Source of the DNA: Aggregatilineales bacterium
GTDB lineage: Bacteria; Chloroflexota; Anaerolineae; Aggregatilineales; Phototrophicaceae
Direction of reading: 5' to 3'
DNA length: 64,000 nt
Assembly (NCBI GenBank): GCA_030834905.1
Contig: JAUQWZ010000028.1
Coordinates: forward strand, 124,001 to 188,000
Position 1 is the first letter of the stretch; the number at the start of each line of letters is the position of its first letter. Position numbers and translations under genes: made by a program. Shown in pieces: positions 10,856 to 18,878 of this stretch. The notes below the pieces were generated by a model, which saw only the letters and a list, made by a program, of their open reading frames with translations, made no database searches and was not told where the DNA came from.

Positions 10856-13294
10856 ATGAAACATCGGACACGATATATCGTGTCCCTACTTGTCATCATT
10901 CTCGCGGGCTGTAACCTCGACGCGACCTCGACGCCGCAGGTGGTGATCGTCAACTCTGAAGGCACGCCGCTTGCGACCGCCGCGCCTTCGGTTATCGAAT
11001 CTGCCCAGGCGACGGCGATTCCCACGGAAACACCCGTTCCCACGCTGACCGTTGCGCCGGACGTGGCGCTGCTCGCCGCCGAACGCTCCATGCTCAACGG
11101 CTACTACGAAACGGCTGTCCTCACCTATGAAACGGTGCTGGCGCAGGGTGACACCGTTCCGGCGGACATGCGCGCCAGCGCCGCCTTCGGCTTGGGGCAG
11201 TCCGCCGTGCGCGAGGGCTTGTTTCAGCAGGCGGTCACGGCGCTCACCACCTTCATCGAGGATTATCCCAACGATGATCGCATCCCGCAGGCGCACTTTC
11301 TGCGCGGCGACGCCTACCTCGGCTTATCCAACTGGACGACGGCGATAGCCGACTTCCGCGCCTACCTGAGCCTGCGCCCTGACCTGCTGGACAGCTACGC
11401 GCTGGAGCGCATCGCCGACGCCGAATTAGCGCTTGGTCAGGAGAGCGCGGCACTGGAGAGCTACAAAGCCGCCGCTGAAGCCAGTCGGGGACTCGTCCCG
11501 TGGCTGGCGCTGCGCGAGCGCGTGGCGCAGATCGACACCGCCAACAGGCGTTATGCCGAGGCGCTGGCGCAGTATGACGCCATTCTCGAAGTCGCGCGCA
11601 ACGCGCCCTACCGCGCCGGAATCGCCCTGCTGGCGGCGCGAGCGCTGATCAACGGCGGCTCGCTGGATGCCGGACTGGATCGGATGGAGCAGATCGTCAC
11701 CGAGTACGCCGAGCTTCCCGAAGGCTATCACGCCATGCAGACGCTGCGCCAGAACGGGCGGGCGGTGGACAGCATAACGCGGGCGCGGGTGTCGTATGCC
11801 TACGGCGATTACGAAGGCGCTATTGAAGCTCTCAACCAGTACACCACCGAGCGAACCATCAGCGAAGTTTCGGCGGACGTGCATCTGATGCGCGGGCGGG
11901 CGTACCGCGAGATCGGCAGTACCCAGGCGGCGCTCACGTCCTTCCAGACGATCATCAACCAGTACACGACCGATCCGCTGTTTGGCGAAGCGCTGCTGGA
12001 ACAGGGGCGCACGACGTTCGTCGGCGGTGACATCCCCGGCGCAATCCAGCGCTACCTGACGATTGCCAGCACTTACGATTACCTGCCCGAAGCCCCCGAA
12101 GCCTTGTGGCGGGCGGGCTATCTCTACGCGACCAATGGCGAAGCCTCGCTGGCGCGCCCGATCTTCGAACGGCTGGCGGACACCTACCCCGACGCGCCGC
12201 AGGCAGCCGATGGGCTGTTCCTCGCCGCGACTGCCGCCTACAACGCGGGCGATACCGCCGCCGCCGAACGCTACTACGGCGAACTGGCAGCCCGAACGAC
12301 GGGCGATGATCGCGCCGACGCGCTGCTGCAAGCCGGACGACTGGCGCTCCAGCGCGGCGATTCTCAGGGGGCGGTGCAGGCGCTTCAGCAGGCGGCGCAG
12401 GCAGCGCCCGACAGCTACTATGGCGCGCGGGCGCGGGATATTATCACCGGACAGCAGCCGTTCGCGCCGCCAGCAGTCCCCACCTTCCAGTTTGGCGCGG
12501 AGCAGATTCAGCAGGCTGAGGACTGGCTGCGTCAGACCTTCGGCATTACGGACGAGGGGGCGCTGTGGGTGCTTTCGCCCACCCTCGAAAGCGACTCGCG
12601 CATCGTGCGCGGCAAGGAATTGTGGGCGGTTGCCGCTTACGACGAAGCTGGCGACGAGTTTGGGGACATCATCAACAGCTATGAAGACGACGGACTCGCC
12701 TCGTACCAATTGGCGATCTTCCTGCGCGGGCTGGGCGCATACAACGCCTCGATTCAGGCGGCGGCAAACGTCATCATCGCTGCCAACGTCGGCACGCTGG
12801 ATGCGCCGCCGTTCATCGCCCGAATGCGCTACCCGGCGTATTATCTCGACGTGGTTCAGGACTCGTCGGCGCGGCACGACATCGACCCGCTGCTGCTGTA
12901 CGCGCTCATCCGCCACGAAAGTCTGTTCGACACCAACGCCACCGCCGCCGCTGGCGAGAAGGGATTGACGCAGGTCATCCCCAGCACAGCCGAATACATC
13001 GCCACCCAGCTTCGCTGGTCGAACTACCAGCACGCCGATCTCTTTCGTCCCTACGCGGGGATTGAATTTGGAGCGTTTTTCTTAGGCGAACAGGTGCAGC
13101 GCTTCGACGGCAACGTGACGGCGGCGCTGGCGGGCTACAACGCCGGACCGGGGCGCGCGGCGCAGTGGCTGGAAGTCTCCGGCGGCGACCATGACCTGTT
13201 CCTGAACGCCATCACCATCAGCAGCACGCGGCTGTACGTGCAGCGAATCTACGGCTACTACAATATTTACCGAACGCTGTACGGGACGGAATAG
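10856..13294 (+). CDS. TPR-rich lytic transglycosylase lipoprotein (SLT domain)
   Basis: Cleaves peptidoglycan glycan strands from the outer face of the cytoplasmic membrane. From ATG 10856 the precursor has 812 residues: lipoprotein signal peptide with lipobox LAGC (C19), a Ser/Thr/Pro-rich linker, a long array of TPR-like helical repeats with A-x-Y-x-A patterns to about 640, and a C-terminal SLT domain with RHESLFD (catalytic E688), GLTQVIPST and AGYNAGPG. Other in-frame starts are 10763 and 10829; I prefer 10856 because it gives a standard signal peptide, although no clear ribosome binding site precedes any of them. A REP-like palindrome (10866-10885) is translated as part of the signal peptide. 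Architecture resembles Slt70-type proteins with extended TPRs. Confidence 0.9.
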   Translation: MKHRTRYIVSLLVIILAGCNLDATSTPQVVIVNSEGTPLATAAPSVIESAQATAIPTETPVPTLTVAPDVALLAAERSMLNGYYETAVLTYETVLAQGDTVPADMRASAAFGLGQSAVREGLFQQAVTALTTFIEDYPNDDRIPQAHFLRGDAYLGLSNWTTAIADFRAYLSLRPDLLDSYALERIADAELALGQESAALESYKAAAEASRGLVPWLALRERVAQIDTANRRYAEALAQYDAILEVARNAPYRAGIALLAARALINGGSLDAGLDRMEQIVTEYAELPEGYHAMQTLRQNGRAVDSITRARVSYAYGDYEGAIEALNQYTTERTISEVSADVHLMRGRAYREIGSTQAALTSFQTIINQYTTDPLFGEALLEQGRTTFVGGDIPGAIQRYLTIASTYDYLPEAPEALWRAGYLYATNGEASLARPIFERLADTYPDAPQAADGLFLAATAAYNAGDTAAAERYYGELAARTTGDDRADALLQAGRLALQRGDSQGAVQALQQAAQAAPDSYYGARARDIITGQQPFAPPAVPTFQFGAEQIQQAEDWLRQTFGITDEGALWVLSPTLESDSRIVRGKELWAVAAYDEAGDEFGDIINSYEDDGLASYQLAIFLRGLGAYNASIQAAANVIIAANVGTLDAPPFIARMRYPAYYLDVVQDSSARHDIDPLLLYALIRHESLFDTNATAAAGEKGLTQVIPSTAEYIATQLRWSNYQHADLFRPYAGIEFGAFFLGEQVQRFDGNVTAALAGYNAGPGRAAQWLEVSGGDHDLFLNAITISSTRLYVQRIYGYYNIYRTLYGTE
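10866..10889. repeat. REP-like palindrome inside a signal-peptide coding sequence (family 1)
   Basis: Perfect 20-base palindrome (GGACACGATA and its complement) at 10866-10885 followed by CTAC. Read in frame it gives T-R-Y-I-V-S, supplying an arginine of the n-region and the start of the hydrophobic core. Confidence 0.9.
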
Positions 13295-13329
13295 CCAAAG
13301 AGGTTAAAGCGACCAGCCGGACGGGGAAG

Positions 13330-13369
13330 AAAAAAGCAGGACGCGGCGCGCGATGCGCAGCCCTGCTTT
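13330..13369 (-). terminator. Intrinsic terminator of the receiver gene
   Basis: On the minus strand, stem AAAGCAGG (13369-13362) pairs with CCTGCTTT (13340-13333) around a GC-rich interior, followed by a T-run. It lies 60 bases after the receiver stop. Confidence 0.7.
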
Positions 13370-13428
13370 GTGGCATATCATGGTGGTGGTCGGTCAGTGC
13401 CTGCTGCTGCACTGGCTGAACGGTGGAG

Positions 13429-13812
13429 CTATCCTTCGACGACGTTTTGACCGAGCATCGAACGGACTCTGGATACCAGATCGTGGTGTAAAATTGGTTT
13501 GGGCAGGTAATCGTTCGCGCCCGCTTCAATACCGCGAATAATGCTCTCGGCATCGCCTCGCGCGGAGAGGATAAGCACCGGGGTTTTACTCGTATCCTCG
13601 CGCGCGCGAATGACCTGGCACAGCTCAATTCCGTCCATTCCTGGCATCATCACATCGAGAATGATCAGGTCGGGGTTGTTCTCATCCAGAACGGCAAGCG
13701 CCGCCTTGGCATCGCGGGCTTTTAAGACATTGAAGCCGCCTCGTTCGAGCATGATGCCGATGAGCGTGAGCGCTCCAATTTCGTCATCTACAACCAGAAT
13801 GTCTCGTTTCAT
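13429..13812 (-). CDS. Stand-alone response regulator receiver protein
   Basis: Single REC domain of 127 residues (start ATG 13812, giving MKRDILVVDDEIG). Acidic pocket VVDDE, phosphoacceptor in LIILDVMMPGMDG, Thr/Ser switch in PVLILSARGD and the lysine in DYLPKP are all present. A longer upstream frame exists but its extra residues do not resemble a REC domain. No output domain, so it probably acts by protein contact as CheY or Spo0F do. No kinase is adjacent; the nearest is 14 kb away at 27596. Confidence 0.92.
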   Translation of the reverse strand: MKRDILVVDDEIGALTLIGIMLERGGFNVLKARDAKAALAVLDENNPDLIILDVMMPGMDGIELCQVIRAREDTSKTPVLILSARGDAESIIRGIEAGANDYLPKPILHHDLVSRVRSMLGQNVVEG

Positions 13813-14052
13813 AAACCAGTGCCCTACCAGGGATGAGTTGGATGAATAAAAGGCAAGAACCAGATTTTCCGCAAGCATTTCTTTGCTTTGTGCCTCTGAT
13901 TGCAGTGTACCATCACATTTTATGAGGAGCAACCGATTAGTCGTTTATTCTTCTGTTTTCCATGCCTTATGTCATCTCAATCGAGCGCAACCAACCGCTA
14001 CAATTTACGTATACGTGTTTAGTTACGATAGTACTAGCCTGAAGGAGTCGCA

Positions 14053-14976
14053 ATGAAACAGGACACGGCGATTGCAGCGAATCACATCTCGAAAAACTAC
14101 GGCAGCTTTAAGGCTGTGGATGATTTGACTTTCGAGATTTTTCGCGGCGAAGTATTCGCTATGTTGGGTCCCAACGGCGCGGGTAAAAGTACCACCATCC
14201 GCATGATTCTGGACATTCTGAAACCCGACAGCGGCAGCATTATGGTGCTCGGCGGTCCTCTGGACGACGCCCGCAAAGACCGGATCGGTTATATGCCGGA
14301 AGAACGCGGGCTGTATCGGGGTGTTCCGGTCATCGAAATGATGGTGTATCTCGGCACGCTCAAAGGGATGTCTTCCAGTGACGCGAACCGTCAGGGCATG
14401 GCGTATCTGGAACGGCTCGATCTGGCGGATTACGCTCACAAGAAGGTCAGCGAGCTGAGCAAGGGGATGCAGCAAAAGGTGCAGTTTGCCGTCACGGTGA
14501 TGCACGATCCCGATCTGATCATCATTGACGAGCCGTTTTCGGGTCTTGACCCCATCAATACGATGGTCATCAAAGACCTGCTGCTCGATTTCCGCAGCCG
14601 GGGCAAGGCGGTAGTCATGAGCACCCACCAGATGTTCCAGGTTGAGGAAATGGCTGACCGGATGCTGATGATCAACCAGGGCAGACAGGCGCTGTACGGC
14701 AACGTGGACGAAGTGCGCCGCCAGTATGCGCTGCCCGCGGTGATCATCGAAGGCGAAGGCGACTGGACGGTGCTGGCAGGCGTTGATCGGATCGAACCAG
14801 GCGAGAACGGGCGCGGCGGCACGCTGCTGTACCTGAAGCCGGATACCACGCCCGACGCGGTACTGGGCGAGATTGCCGCGCGACCGGATATGCGCATCCG
14901 GCGCTTTGAGCTGGCGGTTCCCAACCTGAACGACATCTTCATTCAGGTAGTGGAGGGGACGAAGCAAAATGTCTAA
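14053..14976 (+). CDS. ABC transporter ATP-binding protein (NatA-like)
   Basis: Cytoplasmic ATPase of a three-gene exporter. Walker A GPNGAGKST (39-47), signature LSKGMQQK (135-142), Walker B LIIIDEP (155-161) and the switch histidine in STHQM are intact; the C-terminal 80 residues form the accessory region typical of DrrA/NatA-type subunits. 307 residues. GAAGGAG lies 8 bases before ATG 14053. It overlaps the next gene by 8 bases, so the cassette is translationally coupled. Substrate unknown; NatAB (sodium export) and bacitracin-like exporters are the nearest known types. Confidence 0.93.
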   Translation: MKQDTAIAANHISKNYGSFKAVDDLTFEIFRGEVFAMLGPNGAGKSTTIRMILDILKPDSGSIMVLGGPLDDARKDRIGYMPEERGLYRGVPVIEMMVYLGTLKGMSSSDANRQGMAYLERLDLADYAHKKVSELSKGMQQKVQFAVTVMHDPDLIIIDEPFSGLDPINTMVIKDLLLDFRSRGKAVVMSTHQMFQVEEMADRMLMINQGRQALYGNVDEVRRQYALPAVIIEGEGDWTVLAGVDRIEPGENGRGGTLLYLKPDTTPDAVLGEIAARPDMRIRRFELAVPNLNDIFIQVVEGTKQNV

Positions 14977-16201
14977 GGCATGGCTGGTCGCCAAACACGA
15001 ATATCTGACCAACGTCAAGCGGAAAGGCTTTCTGTTCGGCGCGTTTGGCGTGCCTTTACTCATCGTCGTGATCATGGTGATTGTCGCCGGTATTGCCGTT
15101 GAAGCGGAGACGAACACCGAACGGGTTGGCACTGTCGGTTACGTCGATCAATCGGGCGTGCTGGCGGATGCCATCGATCAGCCGGAGAACTTCATGCCGT
15201 TTGCCAGCGAGGACGACGCGCAGGCAGCGCTGGAAGCAGAGGAACTCGGCGCGTATTTCGTCGTCCAGCCCGACTATCTGGACACGGGCGGCGTGCAGAT
15301 GGTCAGCCGAACCGGCACGCCAGAGGCACTGCTCGGCGAGTTGAACGCCTTTCTGGTCGCCAACGTCGGGCGCGGCGTGACGCCGGAACTGCTGGAACGG
15401 CTCAAAGAGCCGGTTGAAATGAGCGTTGTGTCGCTGGACAGCGGGCGCGTGGTCGAGGAAAGCGCCATCTTCGCGCTCATCTTCGCGCCGATCATCTTCG
15501 TCTTCGTCTTCATTATGGCGACGCAGATCACCAGCGGCTATCTCATGAGTGGCGTGGTCGAGGAAAAGAGCAGCCACATCATGGAGATTCTGGTCACGTC
15601 GATCACCCCGTTTCAGCTTCTGCTCGGCAAAATCATCGGCTTGGGCGCGTTGGGGCTGACTCAGTTGGTGATCTGGATCGCGGGCAGTTACATCGCGCTG
15701 GCGCTGGGTCAGAACCTCGAATTTATGGCGGGCGTGACTATCCCGCTTGACCTGCTTCTGATCGGCGTCACTTACTTCATCCTCGGCTACTTCCTGCTTG
15801 CCAGCATGATGGCAGGCATCGGGGCAGTCGTCGGCTCAGAACAGGAAAGCCGCCAGTTCGCAGGCATATTCTCGTTTGTGCTGGTCATTCCGTTTATTGC
15901 GCTGGTGACGTTTATCACCGACCCGAACGGAACGGTGCCGGTTGCATTGACGCTGTTTCCCCTGACTTCACCGGTCGCGGTCATGCTGCGGATGGGATTC
16001 GGATCAATACCCACCTGGCAGTTGATCGCCAGTATCGCGATTCTGCTGGTGACGACGATCTTCACCGTCTGGGCTTCAGCGAAAATCTTCCACTGGGCGC
16101 TGTTAATGTACGGCAAGCGACCGAGCCTGCGCGAGCTTCTGCGCGTGCTGCGCCGACCGACGACAATGGCGACCTCTGCGACGGGTGAAAGGGCTGGATA
16201 A
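14969..16201 (+). CDS. ABC-2 type permease (NatB-like), first copy
   Basis: Integral membrane partner of the ATPase, 410 residues. One helix near 22-45 (FGVPLLIVVIMVIVAGIAV), a large external domain to about 165, then five or six helices, with the conserved cytoplasmic EEKSSHIMEILVTS element after helix 2. This is the ABC2_membrane_3 layout. Start overlaps the ATPase gene; the stop codon overlaps the start of the second permease (TAATG). The external domain resembles that of the next gene, so the two permeases are likely diverged duplicates forming a heterodimer. Confidence 0.9.
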   Translation: MSKAWLVAKHEYLTNVKRKGFLFGAFGVPLLIVVIMVIVAGIAVEAETNTERVGTVGYVDQSGVLADAIDQPENFMPFASEDDAQAALEAEELGAYFVVQPDYLDTGGVQMVSRTGTPEALLGELNAFLVANVGRGVTPELLERLKEPVEMSVVSLDSGRVVEESAIFALIFAPIIFVFVFIMATQITSGYLMSGVVEEKSSHIMEILVTSITPFQLLLGKIIGLGALGLTQLVIWIAGSYIALALGQNLEFMAGVTIPLDLLLIGVTYFILGYFLLASMMAGIGAVVGSEQESRQFAGIFSFVLVIPFIALVTFITDPNGTVPVALTLFPLTSPVAVMLRMGFGSIPTWQLIASIAILLVTTIFTVWASAKIFHWALLMYGKRPSLRELLRVLRRPTTMATSATGERAG

Positions 16202-17466
16202 TGCGGCATACACTACAGGTTTTCCTCTACGAACTGCGGCGCAACCTGCGCCGGCGGGGCTATCTGCTGACCACCTTTGGCGTGCCGCTGCTGGCGCTGG
16301 CGCTCATGTTCGTCCTGCAGCGCGTCAACCTCAGCAGTGCCGACACGGCGAATCAGATTGTCGATGCCATGGAAACCGCCGGTATTCAGCGCGCTGGTTT
16401 CATCGACGAATCGGGCTTATTCACCGGCGCTGCTGCTCCGGCACCGTATACCGATGTCCTGACCGAGTATGCCAGCGAAGATGAAGCGCGCGCGGCGATT
16501 GACGCAGGCGAAATCGAGGGGTACTACATCATCGCCGCCGACTACATGGACAGCGGCAGAGTGCGCCTTGCGCTGCCACGCATGAGCATTATCGACGTCA
16601 GCGAAGCGCCTATCGAAGCGCTCATCCTGAGCGTGCTGACTCAGGACGAAGACGAGGATGTGGTCACGCGAATCTTCAATCCCTCCAACGTGCAAGCCAC
16701 CAACCTGTCGATTACCAACGTGCAGGCGGGCAGCGCCGAGGAATCGGAAGACGCCAACTTTGTCCTGGTCTACGTCTTCACTATCGCGCTGATGATGAGC
16801 CTGTTCGTCACTAACGGCTACCTGATGCAGAGCGTCATCGAGGAGAAGGAAACACGGCTGATCGAAATCCTCATCTCGACGGTGCGCCCGATCCAGCTTC
16901 TGGCGGGCAAAATTCTGGCGATGGGCTTGCTCGGCTTGCTGCAAATGCTGGTCTGGGTGGGCGGCATTTATCTGGCGCTGCGGCTGGTTTCAGGGGAAGG
17001 CACCGATCAGGCGCTGGGAATCCTGTCCTCGCTCGCCACCGTTCAGCTTCCGATGGACATCCTGCCGCTGCTGATCGTCTTCTTCGTCCTGGCGTACACC
17101 CTGTTTGCCGCGCTGTATGCCATCGTCGGCGCGCTGTCGAACTCGATGCGCGAGGGTCCGCAGTATGCCGTGATCTTCACCATGCCAGCGGTGATCCCGT
17201 TGTATTTCCTGGCGGTCTTCATCTCGGAGCCGGGTGGTGGGCTGGCGGTTGCCCTCAGCCTGTTTCCGCTGACCGCGCCGATTGCCATGACGATCCGCTT
17301 GCTGGTATCGTCGGTGCCAACCGCGCAGATTCTGCTGAGTCTGGCGCTGCTGGCGCTGACGGTGGTCGCGGCGATGTGGGCAGCCGGACGCCTGTTCCGC
17401 GTGCAAACGCTGCTGGCGGGGCAGCTTCCCAAGCTGCGCGAGATCCCCCGGCTGCTGCGCGGGTAG
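16201..17466 (+). CDS. ABC-2 type permease (NatB-like), second copy
   Basis: 421 residues with the same layout as the preceding permease: helix near 23-42, external domain to about 185, then the EEKETRLIEILISTVRP element and several helices. Both carry a D/E-A-A-x-x-A-x-E-x-E-G-Y/A-Y pattern in the external domain, supporting duplication. Its TAG stop (17464-17466) is the TAG of a repeat's GTAG tip: the last codons run directly into the palindrome pair at 17463-17526. Confidence 0.9.
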   Translation: MRHTLQVFLYELRRNLRRRGYLLTTFGVPLLALALMFVLQRVNLSSADTANQIVDAMETAGIQRAGFIDESGLFTGAAAPAPYTDVLTEYASEDEARAAIDAGEIEGYYIIAADYMDSGRVRLALPRMSIIDVSEAPIEALILSVLTQDEDEDVVTRIFNPSNVQATNLSITNVQAGSAEESEDANFVLVYVFTIALMMSLFVTNGYLMQSVIEEKETRLIEILISTVRPIQLLAGKILAMGLLGLLQMLVWVGGIYLALRLVSGEGTDQALGILSSLATVQLPMDILPLLIVFFVLAYTLFAALYAIVGALSNSMREGPQYAVIFTMPAVIPLYFLAVFISEPGGGLAVALSLFPLTAPIAMTIRLLVSSVPTAQILLSLALLALTVVAAMWAAGRLFRVQTLLAGQLPKLREIPRLLRG

Positions 17467-17526
17467 GGACACGACGGTGTCGTGTCCCCCACTGTATTCA
17501 CGGACACGACGGTGTCGTGTCCCTAC
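17463..17526. repeat. REP-like inverted pair (family 1)
   Basis: GTAG then palindrome 17467-17487, a 14-base spacer, palindrome 17502-17522, then CTAC. Both have inner arms GAC/GTC with loop GGT. It lies between convergent genes and supplies the stop codon of the permease. Confidence 0.9.
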
Positions 17527-17541
17527 AGTTTGCTGATCGAC

Positions 17542-18738
17542 TCATATTTGCGGTTCACCGACGGCGATCTCAGGGCGAACCGTCGCGCGCCCCCCAAGCG
17601 CCTTCCAGTACAGCATCATCGGGATGAGCGAGAGCAGCGCCGCAGTCACCAGCGCCGGAATGACGCCGATGCGGTCGGCAAGCGCGCCGAGCAGGAACGA
17701 GAACACGGCAAAGACGAGGCTGCCCGCGAAGCTGTTGAGCGATCCCATCGTCGCCCGCTGTTCGTCCGTGAATTCGCGCTGAATCAGACCGTTGATCGCC
17801 ACGCTGTTCACGCCGTAAAAGATCGAGTTCGACGCCATCAGTGCGGGCGAGAGCACCGTCGGAACCAGCAGACCAATCAGGTTCACCAGCTCGCTGAGCG
17901 ACATCCCGCCGATCAGCAGCCGAAATTCGCCAAACCGCCGGATGATGCGCCCGGCGAAGTAGAACCCCAGCGCCGCCGTCAGATTGCCAATCGTCTGCGC
18001 TACGCCAATCGCCCACACGGGCCACAGCGTTTCGATAAACGCCGAACGGAACAGCCAGCTTGCCTCGCCAATCGCATAGCTCAGGACAGACGCGGCGCTC
18101 AGCAGTCGCAGGCGCGGGTTACGAACGATGTTCCGAAATGCAGTCGTCAGATGGGCGTAGATGTTTCCGACGTGACCGGTATGCACCTTCGGCTCGACCA
18201 GGCGCAGGCTGACCAGCAGCGCCAGCACCATCGGCACAACCGACAGCCACAACACGACCTGAAACGAAATCGCCGCGATCAGACTGCCAATGATGGACGA
18301 AATGCCCAGCGCAAGCTGGAACATGGACGAGGTTTTCCCCAGAAATTCCTGATAGGCTTCCCGCTGCCCGCTTTCCGCCAGCGTGTCGTGCAGCAGCGCC
18401 TCGTTGTTGCCGCTGTAGAACGCCCTGCCCAACCCTTCAAAGATCGCGCCAGTGATCAGCGCCAGATATGTGCCGCCGATGGCGTAAAAGGTGAGCGCGA
18501 ACACCCCGGCAACCGCGCCATAAACCACCGTCTGCTTTCGCCCGACGCGATCCGACAGCACCCCGGTCGGAACTTCAAACAGCGACTGCGCCAGCATGGT
18601 GGCTGAAAAGACGCTCATGCCCAGGGCGTATGATCCCGATACTTCAGAGAAATACAGGATCGCGATTGGCGCATACGGACGGAAATCTGCCCAGAAGTTG
18701 AACCATCCGAGCAGCCGGATATTTCGCGCAGCGGACAT
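17542..18738 (-). CDS. Major facilitator superfamily transporter
   Basis: 398 residues with about 12 hydrophobic segments. The MFS loop 2-3 motif appears as GVLSDRVGRKQTVVYG near 59-74, and a weaker second copy LADRIGV occurs near 360. The pattern (PTGVLSDRVGR) fits the DHA1-like proton antiporters; substrate cannot be assigned. It is convergent with the ABC cassette, separated only by the repeat pair, and starts at ATG 18738. Confidence 0.9.
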   Translation of the reverse strand: MSAARNIRLLGWFNFWADFRPYAPIAILYFSEVSGSYALGMSVFSATMLAQSLFEVPTGVLSDRVGRKQTVVYGAVAGVFALTFYAIGGTYLALITGAIFEGLGRAFYSGNNEALLHDTLAESGQREAYQEFLGKTSSMFQLALGISSIIGSLIAAISFQVVLWLSVVPMVLALLVSLRLVEPKVHTGHVGNIYAHLTTAFRNIVRNPRLRLLSAASVLSYAIGEASWLFRSAFIETLWPVWAIGVAQTIGNLTAALGFYFAGRIIRRFGEFRLLIGGMSLSELVNLIGLLVPTVLSPALMASNSIFYGVNSVAINGLIQREFTDEQRATMGSLNSFAGSLVFAVFSFLLGALADRIGVIPALVTAALLSLIPMMLYWKALGGRATVRPEIAVGEPQI

Positions 18739-18812
18739 CAGGCTGTCAGTTCTTTGCGAGAGGTTATATGGGACTATTGTAGGTCATAAAAGCTCAGGCG
18801 TCGAGATGGAGT

Positions 18813-18843
18813 GTAGGGGCAGGCTGCACAACTCTGCCCCTAC
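18813..18843. repeat. GTAG-tipped hairpin (family 2 variant)
   Basis: Perfect 10-base arms GTAGGGGCAG (18813-18822) and CTGCCCCTAC (18834-18843) around an 11-base loop. Lies between glgP (ends 18879) and the MFS gene (starts 18738), both minus strand. Confidence 0.8.
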
Positions 18844-18878
18844 AGATACGTGATGAACGCCTGGAGGATTAAGAGCTG

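Noticed and set aside
11426..13033. Long minus-strand frame of 535 residues opposite the transglycosylase gene
   Set aside because: It is an antisense shadow of a high-GC gene: no family motif, no ribosome binding site, and the plus strand has clear TPR and SLT domains. The same applies to 6987-8387, 19986-21137, 25020-26504, 35043-36488 and 42278-43720.
14007..14016. ACGTATACGT palindrome upstream of the ABC cassette as an operator
   Set aside because: Ten bases, single copy, no second half-site or adjacent regulator; could be chance.
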